Source: Collybiopsis luxurians FD-317 M1 (Eukaryota; Basidiomycota; Agaricomycetes; Agaricales; Omphalotaceae). From it: a DNA stretch of 64,000 nt. Under the pieces are notes generated by a model. It saw only the letters and a list, made by a program, of their open reading frames with translations, did no database searches and had not been told where the DNA came from. Shown here one piece after another: positions 22,401 to 32,391 of the stretch; within the stretch, counting starts at the first letter, position 1, and every line of letters begins with the position of its first letter. A program made the translations under genes and the position numbers. The DNA lies in NCBI GenBank assembly GCA_000827265.1, contig KN834763.1:1-64000 (forward strand), written 5' to 3'.

Positions 22401-24418
22401 CCAAAGGCTCGTTGTTTCCTGTATCATCTCCGGCAAGCTTCATATCCAAATTGAAGGAGAAGCCACCAAAACCCCCATCATTTTGGCTGAGGTTTTCCAG
22501 CGTGCGATCGAAATCTGGGAAAGGACTTTGCACAAAAACATTTGGCAACAAAGATTCTCGGCGAGATGTGACATCCTCGAGTAACGCCCGTGCGGCAGTC
22601 GACATCTGATACGAAGTTTGCTGGGCCAGAATAGGTGTCTGAGGTGATGCTGTACCAACACGTGGTGGTTGATTGGGACCTGGCAAGCCAGGAGGTGCAG
22701 ACAAACCGGGAGGTGCGGATAATCCAGGAGGAACTGCTGGTAAGCCTGGAGGTGCGGCAGGAACAGACGAAGAATCTGTTGATTGGGGACGTGGCTCCGG
22801 AGAAGTCGAGACGATTTCCTGTGAGCCAGACTCGGATTCATCACCAGCAACGGAAGGAGCTGACGCTGGTGACGGCGCACGTGCAGATAACTCTTCCTTC
22901 TTTCTCCGGGTCACAGGTGAAGGGGGCTTTGGTGGAAGTGAAGGATGAGCTAACGGGAGTGTAGGAGCAGGTGTAGAGGGTCGAGACGATGATGCTTCTT
23001 GAGTAGACTTGATGGACTTTCTTTCCTGAGTACGAGCAGTACGAGTCTCGGTCTGAGGTCGCGGTTGTCGAGCCGTTGGACCACCTCGCTTCCGCGGAAC
23101 TGAAGAGATGCTCGATAGAGGGACAGTTGGTTGAGCGTTAGCTCTAGATCCCCAAGCAGCAGAACGAGGTAAACCTTTCTGATTGTCAGTACCAGGGAGT
23201 GCAAAGGATTGAGTAAATAACGTACTGTCTGCCTCCTTACTGGCAAGGACACTTCTGGCTCTTGTTTCTGTTGTCTTCATCGTATGTTTTCTTGGGGGGC
23301 GGTCAGTTGATTAAACATATACAGGGTCCAGGCACAACATACAATGTGGTCAAATCTTCTTTAGTAAAGCAATCCTTTTCATCGCCCCACTCATGAAGAT
23401 TCATACAACTATGGTCACTGCAGGTGACACTGCGAAGAAACGACATGCAGTACTTTGTCGTGCCATAACTAGCACGCATAACGTCTCTGCCACCCCCGGG
23501 AGAAGAACTTCCGTCGACAGCCGCGATAGCACGGGCGGCATCCTCACGCCTATGATACGTGATATAGACACCTACGACAGGCGCTCCACCTCCAGATGGG
23601 TTCCTCTTGACCAGAATAATCTTATTGATCTTGCCATACTGACCGAAATACTCGCTTGATCGTAGAGTAGGGATCAGCTGAAAGAGATATTACACGAGAT
23701 TTCGAAGCCGGGGAGGAGACGAGTCGTACCTCTTCTTTAGCAAACCTAGGACCGATCCCCACTACGTAGACGACATTTCTTTGGACAACGCGCACGTTAG
23801 CTAACTGACGACGGCCAAGCGCGTCAAGTTCTTTTCGTTCACGCTCCCTCTGCTTTTTCTGCTGAGTCAAACGTTTATGACTAGGAGTGGCACAAAATAA
23901 GTTCAGTCCTCATCGAATAGAGATCATACGTACTCTTGGGCGGCAATCGGCTTAAATTCCACAGCTTCGTCGGTGTACACCCTTCTACAAGCGGGACAAC
24001 GTTTATTAAGATTTTCCTTGATATGATGCCAGCAGAAGCGACAGATCTATCGACGGAAGACCGCACAGAAGCGGGAAGATAGTCGGTCAGGAGAGGATTT
24101 GAATCGAAATTTTTTGGAGAAAAAAAGATACCTGATATCCACAGACACACGGCTTAAAATTAAGGTCAGAAATATCCATTTCTTCGAGGCACAGAGGACA
24201 ATCTGCATCTTCCTGTAAATTCCGTCGAGGAACCCAGTTAGATAAACAAGGGAGTTTTTACACAACGAAAAATCTCTACAAACCGCCTCGTCATCACTCC
24301 AATACGCGTCCTGAACACCAGCTAGTACATGAGACTTGCTTTGAGGCACTGAAAACCCGGCATGGACTACTGGTGCTGGAAGAGCATGATGGATCCGGGT
24401 CGCTGTTGACGACGACAT
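19453..24418 (-). CDS. NOT4: NOT4, E3 ligase subunit of CCR4-NOT
   Basis: The N-terminus carries the diagnostic C4C4 RING (CPLCLEEMD, CVCGYQICRFCWHHI, CPACRR, about 24230-23950). A coiled linker follows (LTQQKKQRERERKELD), then an RRM-like region (NVVYVVGIGPRFAKEE, YFGQYGKINKIILVKRN) and a C3H1 finger (YCMSFLRSVTCSDHSCMNLH, about 23450-23380). This set is unique to Not4, which ubiquitinates nascent-chain and ribosome-linked targets within CCR4-NOT. The long C-terminal half (about 23280-19453) is low-complexity: Pro-rich PPGLSAPPGLP repeats, Ser/Asn-rich stretches, and an Ala/Glu/Lys helix-forming block (about 20500-20900). Introns sit near 24200-24280, 23880-23950, 23680, 23285-23350, 21310-21400 and 21030-21090. 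The start MSSSTATRIHH is at 24418. Confidence 0.92.
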
Positions 24419-25844
24419 TATAACGAATTAATAAGGGATTAGATTCTGAGAGATCTGAAGACTCTATAGGATCTGAGAGTAGAAATTGTACAATCTTTAC
24501 GATGAAAGAGTTGACAGTTGCTGGTAAAAAGACAAAGGAAAACGCGATGCGGCGACGACAATGAGGTTGGCTGTGAATTTGATGGCGATGACTAATCCTC
24601 GGGCATCGCCGAACACCGGCCGGAGACCGAATCAGTCAACCTAACGACTCCACTGCCGATCCACTGCTGCACCGTGTAAGTAGCTTGAGTATATGCTCTC
24701 AGCGAATAGATTTCTCTGCTTATGACACTGTCTCCAGGTTGGCTCCAAGTATTGCGCACGCAGAACTTACTGTATTGAAGGACACCGAAAAGCTTCGTCT
24801 CGGTACCTCTCAAATCTCACAAACGGCTCATCATAATCCAAACAGTAATAAACCTGTTTCAATAATTGTTCATCAGGAATGAGCACTTCAAATTCTTTAA
24901 TCCAAAGGTCTCTCTTTGTTTATCCTCCTAGCTTCCTCGCGACTTCCGGAGCCAATTTGAGTGAAATTTGGCAAGGACTTGGAATGATGCCTCCCTTTAC
25001 CCATCCCAAAATCGGTTCCTTCCTCCGGGCTCCCCTGACGAAGCGTCGGCTCCGGTGCTAGTCCTTCCTAAGAAGAGCTTCCCATACAAAGTTTGGCGTG
25101 AATCCTTTTGCTCGGATCATTTATCATTTCGTGAAGTCATGTAAAACGCGGATTTGTATCGGCGCAAAGCCATGTTCAGTCTGGTCGAGCGACGTAAAGT
25201 CGACGAATCGATCGTTAGTAGTCATTTTGAAAGTTAAAAGAGCCTTTACACTTGTATCGTCGTATCGCCTACATCGCCTGCGCTATGGACAATCATAGGA
25301 TGCCGCCTGGTCGCACTATCTCCATACATACTCTATTAAGGCACACCGGCCGTAACATTCAAGCCGCTGGACAGTGACACTTTACATAGCAGAAACCCAG
25401 AGAGTTATGTACAGTCCAGCTGCACGCCAAAGCCAGATAAGCGAGGGCAATAGATAGATGAGAAACAGAAAGTATGAACGGTCGAATTCTCTATAGTCAA
25501 TCTAGACATAATCCATCTGAATCTGAATATTGTCGAGAGGTAAACCACCGGACTAATTGTTCTCAATGTACCGCCGAAGCAGACATATCTAGCACAATAG
25601 ATATAGCACAATAGATGAGACACAGTTTGGCACGGACAGGGATAGAAAAATCATCACAGACAATGACTGACCGATCTCAACCTGATTGTTAGCATGTAGG
25701 ACAGTACTTACAGCACTTTCAGGGATCTCCACGCCATCCACAGCGAACAGGGCTTTCCCAAAAGCACTTTGAGTTTTGACCTACATTTCGCTACAGTACG
25801 ATTTACCATTGAACATATCCTCGGAACAGTCACTCTTTGAGCTG
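24419..25844. other. Gene-poor region upstream of NOT4
   Basis: About 1.4 kb with only short, family-less frames (for example 24685-24882 + and 24879-25061 +). The first few hundred bases should be the NOT4 promoter. Nothing else could be supported. Confidence 0.4.
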
Positions 25845-25995
25845 TGGAAATATCCTCGAATACAAACCGTATCATCGCAGTTGAGATCTTTGGAGAAACG
25901 GTCTGCCAAAAGTTTGGAGTTGACGAGAGGAAGCCCAAAGATATCGGCCAGCAAGATAATTGCACGAGATTTGTTTCCAGAATAGAGGGTCCGGT
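25845..25995 (-). pseudogene. Dienelactone hydrolase-like fragment
   Basis: One minus-strand frame reads TLYSGNKSRAIILLADIFGL, then PLVNSKLLADRFSKDLNCD. This resembles the start of the alpha/beta fold in fungal dienelactone-hydrolase proteins (LLLTDIFGLPLVNNKLLAD). The sequence diverges soon after and no GxCxG nucleophile motif was found. The surrounding 186-codon frame (25708-26268) is in a different phase. It is therefore most likely a remnant of a decayed gene, although short exons of a real gene cannot be ruled out. Confidence 0.45.
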
Positions 25996-26468
25996 AGCGA
26001 AGGAAGCACCATTCATGGCTACAAGGCCTGTAAGGAAGAATGATTCAGTCTGACCAACTCGCTTTACGGAAGAGCTCTCAAAAGGCTGAGAAACAAGAGA
26101 GGATGCGACTCGTCCAGGGATGACTGACAGATAGCTGGCAGTGATTGTTCTAAGCTTCTCCGCGTTTTTGGGGACTGGCCTGTAATTCGCGAAGGGCATC
26201 ATTAATTTCGGGTTCGCACAGCTATTCGTCCCTCCAGATTGTTCTCTACCATAGCATTTGTGGTGCATCTATCTGATCTTCAGCTGTTCAGGCGTGAAGT
26301 TGACATACAGCGTTTTCGCATTACGAGGGTAAATCGTGCGTGTTTAATACCTGGCTAAGTAAGAGTTGACAAAAAGCGAGAATTGGATAATAAGTACACA
26401 AATAAGATGGGACCCTAACTTCGACGGATAAATAAAGGACGACGACTCAATAAAGGCTACCTTCCTCG
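25996..26468. other. Intergenic
   Basis: About 470 bp between the hydrolase fragment and the uracil-DNA glycosylase stop. No supported gene. The overlapping minus-strand frame reaching 26268 shows no family signature. Confidence 0.4.
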
Positions 26469-27882
26469 TCATTGACAAATTGCTTTCCAGTTGATTTCCG
26501 CCCCCTCTCCGTACGTTTCCTTCAACCACTCGTTTGCTTTTTTAAAATGACCATTGCCAAGGAACCCTTTGTACGCCGAAAGCGGCGACGGATGAGCAGA
26601 CCTGAGCAAGTTAACGTGAGCGAGGGGAATCACGCTTATCATTTGAAGGAATAACCACCTTAGTATAAGATGTTTTTTCTGGAAAAGGAAAAGCAAAGAA
26701 ATAGATGAAAGTCAGTAAGCGGGAGCTGGATTCGAACACACCTCATCAATTTTGATCTTCTCTATCGTCTTCTGAGCTGGCAAGCCCCAAGCCATGAACA
26801 CTACACCTTTGCTGCCGCTCTCGGAATCCCCTGTCCTAGAAGTAACAGTCCTGATAACTTGGGCAGTAAATGTCTCCCATCCTTTCCCGGCGTGTGATCC
26901 AGCTTTATGAGCGCGCACTGTAAGAGAAGTATTGAGCCAGAGAACGCCGGAACGCGCGAGAGGCGACAGGTCGCTGTTTCGGAAAGATTGAGATTACGGG
27001 TAAGAGCAGGGAACGCGTATTACAATACCCAGTTTTAGGAATCTTGAAGCCCGACACGTCCTCTGCCATCTGCTTATATATATTCTTCAAGGATCCAGGG
27101 AGTGCAGTTGGTGGTAGGACTGAGAATGATAAACCTATTGAATCATTAGCAAAACCGGTCATTGTTGAGGTAGAATACAAACCATGAGCTTGGCCGACGT
27201 TGTGATAGGGATCCTAGTCACTTTGTCTCAGATACGAGGGTACAGAAGTAGGAAAAGATCGCGTACCTGCCCGAGAATAACAACTTTGACAGATTCAAGG
27301 GGCGTCAACCGAGACCAGGAATACACGTCCTTCACTGCATTAGAGTACCGGACACGACAACATCAGAATTCAAGTAGATGAATTATCCGTGCTTCACTCA
27401 CAAGGCGGATAAATGGTCGACGCTTTGAGCTCATTAGATAAAAACTCTTTCAGCTATCAAGATTGGTTAGAATATTATGAATGCCCTAGTAGCATACAGC
27501 ATACACAGACCTTTGTAAAATACGCCTTCTCAAACTCTCCCTCTAGTGCCTCATACCACGAACGACCCATCGTGTCCTTTTCTAGCGCATCAAGCTGTAC
27601 GGCAACAGAAGCTTGTAATTCTTCTGGGACGTTTGACATCGAGGGAGACGGCGAACCAGCGCTGGATTTGGACGCGAAAGGTAGTTTTTGTCTAATAGAC
27701 GCGTGAATTGGAAAGCCTCAATACTGCTGACTTCGTGACAATACCCACTGAACGGTGGTTTTGGCCGTTGACATTTTACCGCCAGCAGCAGTAGCTACAG
27801 CGACTCTAGTAACCTTTGTCACTATCATCCCTGATTCTGGCTCTGAAGAGGCTGAGATTGCTTTAGATGTGTCTTTCGGCAT
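26469..27882 (-). CDS. UNG1: Uracil-DNA glycosylase
   Basis: Family 1 UDG motifs are all visible: ILGQDPYHN (water-activating Asp, about 27215-27240), [23 protein letters not shown], and [18 protein letters not shown] (Leu-intercalation loop and catalytic His, about 26555-26620). The last exon ends [11 protein letters not shown]. The enzyme excises uracil from DNA and starts base-excision repair in nucleus and mitochondria. The N-terminal part ([10 protein letters not shown], then Ser/Thr/Ala-rich) is probably a targeting/RPA-binding extension. At least five short introns are required. It is the first of four DNA-maintenance genes within 12 kb. Confidence 0.93.
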
Positions 27883-28660
27883 GAGAGTTGGACGTTGAAA
27901 GCAAGTTTGGGTGACTCATCGCAACGCGACGCGCTCTCACGTGTGGGCATCATTCTGGCATGGTCACTCTGAGTCTCCGCTGACTCCTCAGCGTTGAGTA
28001 CTGAGTCTCGAGCTCACTCTGCCAACAGGTGCTTCCATAATCATTGACGCAAATACGATATGAGATGTAGATATATTGTAAGATGTGGGGTGAACGATCG
28101 AGATAAACAATGGGAAGCTATTACTACTGTAATAATGGACCAAGATATGTGGAAGCAATAGCGAGATTAACAAGCAGAATTTCTGAAGAGCAAAGATTTA
28201 GCGAGCGTTCCGGCGGAGATTGGAGCAGAATGAGAATCAGTTAACGGTTTTCTAGGCCGCCGCTCCGTAGAGCGTAGTGCATTACAGCATAGAACCTTGG
28301 TAGATTCTTAGAGCCCAGTGCGTTTCATCTTTAAGACTGAGAGTAATCGAGGATATCTTACCTTACCAGCGGTCAAGTTCGAGCCTTCATTCGAGGAGAT
28401 TGACACAGACACTGACTAAAACATAGACTCGAGGATGGAAGCAGGAGGAAACTAGCAAGAAAGAATCCCACGAAAATTATCTGGGTATGTATACATGTAC
28501 GGCATGGTCCGTGCGCAGAGAGGTGAAGTTTGAGCAAAGCTCAAACGTCGCACCAGGCTACATAGTAAAGCAACTCCGTTAAGTATTCGATTAGAGCCTG
28601 AGATTCAAAAGAAAGTTAAAGAAAAAAAACCAACCTAATCAAGCAAAAATTAGATCAGAA
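27883..28660. other. Intergenic between UNG and tRNA-Asn
   Basis: About 780 bp, with no coding exon recognised. It includes the UNG promoter and, near 27960-28020, several dispersed GACTC/GAGTC motifs of unknown meaning. Confidence 0.45.
28645..28649 (-). terminator. Pol III T-run of tRNA-Asn
   Basis: Five A on the plus strand, read as TTTTT on the transcribed strand, lie 12 bp beyond the 3' end of the tRNA gene. Confidence 0.6.
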
Positions 28661-28748
28661 CTGCCCCAGAGAGGCTCGAACTCTCGACCTTCCGATAGTA
28701 ATCAGTACGATAACAGTCGGACGCTGTAACCAACTCAGCCATGGGGCA
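28661..28748 (-). tRNA. tRNA-Asn(GTT) with 14-nt intron
   Basis: The acceptor arm pairs TGCCCCA with TGGGGCA plus discriminator G. The D arm carries the A box TGGCTGAGTTGG and the T arm the B box GAGTTCGAGCCTC. The anticodon stem TCCGA/TCGGA encloses CTGTTA, giving anticodon GTT (Asn). A short intron (TCGTACTGATTACT) lies at the canonical position after base 37. Two further near-identical copies lie at 50.9 and 51.1 kb; only the intron differs clearly between them. Confidence 0.93.
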
Positions 28749-29206
28749 GATATCATTTTATGTAAGAAAATACACCAAGTCAGTCCTAGAAGTTAGTCGT
28801 CCGCAATTATGCAAACCACCTGAACCCTTGGGTTTGGGGACTTCGTGCCTATTGCAATAATTCGGATCCGCGATCGAAAGGAAGGGAATGTACTACATAA
28901 ACGCGCCAGAGGTTCCTCATTTTCTGTATTCAGCTTTGTTTTTAAGGAAGAGTTGCTGGGCTTCCTCACCTCAGGCAACCCGTCACTCGTTCTCTGTGAG
29001 GAGAGAAGGTCAATTTTCCGTGAACATGAAAAAATCAAAATCAAGTTTCGGCGAGGCAGTTTGTCTTCCTGAGTGTCAAGTCATGAACGCGTCTTAAAAC
29101 TTAAAGCCTCAGGTCGAACGCCGCGCGCGTCATACTGGTGGATTTGCCTTAATGTTCAATGAGGCGGCCGCTAGCAATTTTTGATACATAGATAAAGCAG
29201 AGGACG
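28749..29206. other. Intergenic between tRNA and RPA3
   Basis: About 460 bp with only overlapping short frames (28793-29044 -, 28845-29072 +), none recognisable. It would hold the 3' UTR of RPA3. Confidence 0.45.
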
Positions 29207-29736
29207 TCAATACAATAGGCATAGATGGTAGTACAATTTGGTTGCATGCATCACGAAAAGATGGTGCCAAAGAAACGCGGATCGTGCCAGTGTTTTATGA
29301 GTCTATCCATACTTTGCATGTCTACAAGTCCTAATGATTACAGAAATTCAGATGACAAGTACTGTTTGTTAACGCACCCAAGTCTGATTTCCAGTTTATC
29401 ACGGCAACCTTCTTCACTGTTGTTTGGTCAATGACCTGTCCGACTATTTCCACATAAGTGCTTGAGATCCCCGAGTCCTGAAGACCAAGTTGGTTAGAAT
29501 TCATGGAGGAAAGCAAAAAGTTGCATTACGCCAGTAAACTTGACAAGAACTTCTCCACCGTCAGTTGTTTGCACCGTCACCGTGTTGTCTGTAGTCTGTC
29601 AAATCGTTCTAGCTTTGATTTGGGAAAAGAAATACACGTCGCGTACTGTAAGAATTTTGCAAGGAATTCTGACTATCTTTCCAACAAAACGGGGAAGAAT
29701 AGCTGAGTTTACGCGAGGACTGATATCTTGAGACAT
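29207..29736 (-). CDS. RPA3: Replication protein A subunit 3 (RPA14)
   Basis: Four exons join to a protein of about 115 residues. Exon 1 is MSQDISPRVNSAILPRFVGK with VRIPCKILT; exon 2 is TTDNTVTVQTTDGGEVLVKF; exon 3 is GISSTYVEIVGQVIDQTTVK with VAVINWKSDL; the last reads GLVDMQSMDRLIKL. This is the single OB fold of the smallest RPA subunit (the RVN..LP.FVG start, the TVQTTDGGEV and TYVEIVGQV strands, the INWKSDLG end). RPA3 holds the single-strand-binding heterotrimer together. Introns are short and GT..AG. The tail after LARSAF runs about 16 residues longer than usual before TGA 29209-29207, so a missed 3' join is possible. The start codon overlaps or nearly abuts the divergent RAD51D gene. 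Confidence 0.85.
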
Positions 29737-29800
29737 GGTTGAAAGAAAGAAAGACGCTGGGAGTCACGTCGCGTCGTCACGCTTCACGTTTACTCGATTT

Positions 29801-31113
29801 ATGCTCTTATCAACCATTCTGAGTCTGCCCGATGGACTCGCAGATCAGCTCACGTCCCTTGGGATCTTGACAGACACCGAACTGATATTCTCAAACGCGT
29901 CTCCTCTTGAAATTTACGCGCGTCTATCTCCAAAAACCCTTTCTTTCACTGAATTCGAGGCATGTATAGAAGCACTCTCCGAAAAACTCGCCGCCCCCGG
30001 GCAGAATATTTTGGAAATTAAACAGGAATCTCGGTTAAATTTCAAGATTGAGACGTTTCCCTCCTTGGACAGTCATCTCGGAGGAGGTCTTCCGTCTGCT
30101 CGCGTCATCGAAATCTCCGGGGACAAAGGCTCCGGGAAAACGGTAGGTAGATTGGGGAGCCATTGACAATGAAGGAACCTACATGCTCCTAGACATTTCT
30201 GCTCAACTGCGTGTTAAGCACCCTGCTTCAAAACAAGAACGTGGAAGCCTTATGGATCGACACGACAGGCGACTTCTCCACGGAAAGAACCATGGATATT
30301 CTGCAAGCTTCTCAAGAGGTATGTTTGAAAATAACTTCGATTTCTTCAAAGGTCACTTACTTGCTACTACAGACGCACGATGAGCTGGAAATGATATTAC
30401 AAAGGCTGCATGTCTCCACTGCAACAGATATCGAGTCGATTCAAGAAATCATACGTGCTGTAGATGGGCAGCTGGCTTCTGTATGTCCGAACCCTCTTCT
30501 TCAAGTAAGTATGTCACTAAACGTATCGAGGTAGGACCCCTCTCGGCGTATCAGATGTATCGTTATCGACACGATTACACCTGTAGTCGGTCCCTACTTG
30601 AGTGCTGTCTCGTCGCAGGGGCATGCTATTATGACCGCCCTCATGCGGTACCTTCGCCATCTTGCAACTCGATACTCGACACTCATCCTGGTTCGTGGCA
30701 GCGAATTGCGAACCTATTTTTCTCTCATTGGATCCCCCAGGTAGTCAACAACGCAACACTAATGAGAGCCCCTTCTTCTGTCCAAGAACCAGGGACTTTT
30801 GAGCCTATCCCAAACCCGCAGTCTGCTTTTGCATCAACGACTCGAAAACCAGCACTGGGACCTTCATTTACTTTCATGACTGATGCGACTTTATGGCTTA
30901 CTGTATGGCCGGACCCAAACGAGGGCGAGCCTGACGGTTCTACGGCTCATACTGTAGAAGTGCTCCGGTCAAAATTCTCGGTAAAGCGTTTCATTTTAGA
31001 TTGCGAATGTTCGGGATCTCACAACTTGGTAGTCCTCTAATGTTTGGAGTACGTTCAAAATTGCGCGGACGGGAAAGCTGATCTCGGGCCACCTTCGTAG
31101 TAATTCTAGCTGA
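29801..31113 (+). CDS. RAD51D: RAD51D-like recombinase paralogue
   Basis: A RecA/RAD51-fold ATPase. Walker A is EISGDKGSGKT (about 30110-30140, at an exon end). Walker B is CIVIDTITPVVGPYL (about 30550-30590), and RKPALGPSFTFMTDATLWL aligns with the RAD51D segment KPALGRSWSF. The N-terminus (LPDGLADQLTSLGI, LSFTEFEACIEAL) matches the RAD51D helix-hairpin module. RAD51D works with other paralogues and BRCA2/RAD51 in homologous recombination. Joins include GSGKT|LALDISAQLL and a 3' intron of about 50 nt placing SSNVWSTFKIARTGKLISGH at the C-terminus, TGA 31111-31113. The chosen start (29801) matches human spacing; an in-frame ATG at 29735 would add 22 residues and overlap the RPA3 start codon. 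Confidence 0.82.
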
Positions 31114-31170
31114 AATTAGTCATGAAATATCAGGAGGGTAGTTATCCCTATGAACCGTATTCCGATCTAG

Positions 31171-31837
31171 TTACCCGTCTACATTCTCCCTCAGAGCAAT
31201 GGCTGGTCCGTCAAAATCAGGTCGTTGCATGACAATGTTTCGCAGAGGAAGGAATAAAGACCGAACATTTGGGTCTTTTCCACCGTCCGACTTCTGATGC
31301 GCCTCAACCCAACCCTTGAGTTCCTCCCATGTAACCCACTCCCATGTCTCACACTTCTCTGGCTCGAGAACCTTGAAAAAAAAAAAAGAGATATTTTAGA
31401 CTCTAGAAGGTTACTAATCATCAGATCCAGAAAAGCTCGCCTCGGGCTGGGCTCCAGGATCCATTATCTCGCATGCAACGAATATCGTGACGTAGTGTTT
31501 CCCCTCGTCGACCATGATATCGTTCGTTGCTGTTAAAAAGCGTACATTTCTAATTTCAAGACTGGTCTCTTCCAACACCTCTCGCGCGGCGCAGGCCTCA
31601 AAAGTTTCGCCTGCCTCGAGGTGACCGCCCGGCAGTGCCCAAGTACCTGCGAATCGTTACCAGTACCAGTTACATATAAGACGTATTACGATTGAGTCCT
31701 CGATTTCAAATGATGGTTGGCGTACCATGTCCATGACTTCCTTTTCGTTTCCCCATGATGAAATGTCCAACTTTGTTGGTCACAAAAACGCCCACTCCAA
31801 TCCTTGGGTTTGTAACGGTGGTGGTTTGCGAAGTCAT
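31171..31837 (-). CDS. Nudix hydrolase, NUDT15-like
   Basis: Three exons. The first reads MTSQTTTVTNPRIGVGVFV, then GHFIMGKRKGSHGHG. The second holds TWALPGGHLEAGETFEACAA and REVLEETSL, the Nudix box GX5EX7REUXEEXGU with Ser in place of the last Gly. The last reads VLEPEKCETWEWVTWEELKG and ends ALRENVDG, TAA. It likely hydrolyses nucleoside diphosphate derivatives such as damaged nucleotides. The second intron uses a GC donor (CCCGAG|GCGAGC) and a long T-tract before CAAG. Its stop is 57 bp from the convergent RAD51D stop, so the transcripts probably overlap at their 3' ends. Confidence 0.88.
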
Positions 31838-32391
31838 CTGCTAATTTTCGAAGACATACAAATGACGTTCATACCACCGCGAGGTCGAACTCGCAACCTT
31901 ATCCTTATCATCTGCGAAGATCTAGTTCAATCGGTCCGCCACCTTAACTAGCCCACCGCATCAGTCAAGACCCGTTTCCTTACCAGAATCGCAAGTCTCG
32001 GAGTACTAGTAAGAGTCTGAGCCTCTGTGCGATTGAGCTAACGGAATAAGACAAATGGAATGAATTAATCAAGGCGTAGGTAGCTACAGATAGTAACAGC
32101 CAGGCTACAAAGAACGTGCATTATCTACATCATATTACCACAAACAACAAGTCCGAATGAGTGGAAGAAATGCGTCGAAGAAGTTAACCGATACAAAACC
32201 GAAAAAGAAAGAGTCGTGGTCATGCTACAAGCGTGGAAGAGATTAAGAGGAGTTGGCCAGTAGCAACACACCCCCGCGCGTACTATCAGTAAGAAAGTAA
32301 AGATACAACTAAAGTCCATGCACGCATAATAAAGCCGTATAGTCGTCATTGAGAGAAGTGGAAAGGGAAAAGTCGAATGACGTTTGTTCGA
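31838..32391. other. Intergenic with two tRNA-like remnants
   Basis: No protein gene. On the minus strand, about 32010-32050 reads TTAGCTCAATCG, then CAGACTCTTA, like the D arm and anticodon loop of tRNA-Lys(CTT). About 31880-31897 reads GCGAGTTCGACCTCGC, like a T arm with a B box. The acceptor ends do not pair and the space between is about 110 nt, so no intact tRNA can be folded by hand. Confidence 0.35.

Noticed and set aside
22440..22880. Alternative minus-strand frame with Leu/His/Arg-rich protein
   Set aside because: Out-of-frame reading of the Pro/Gly-rich NOT4 exon.
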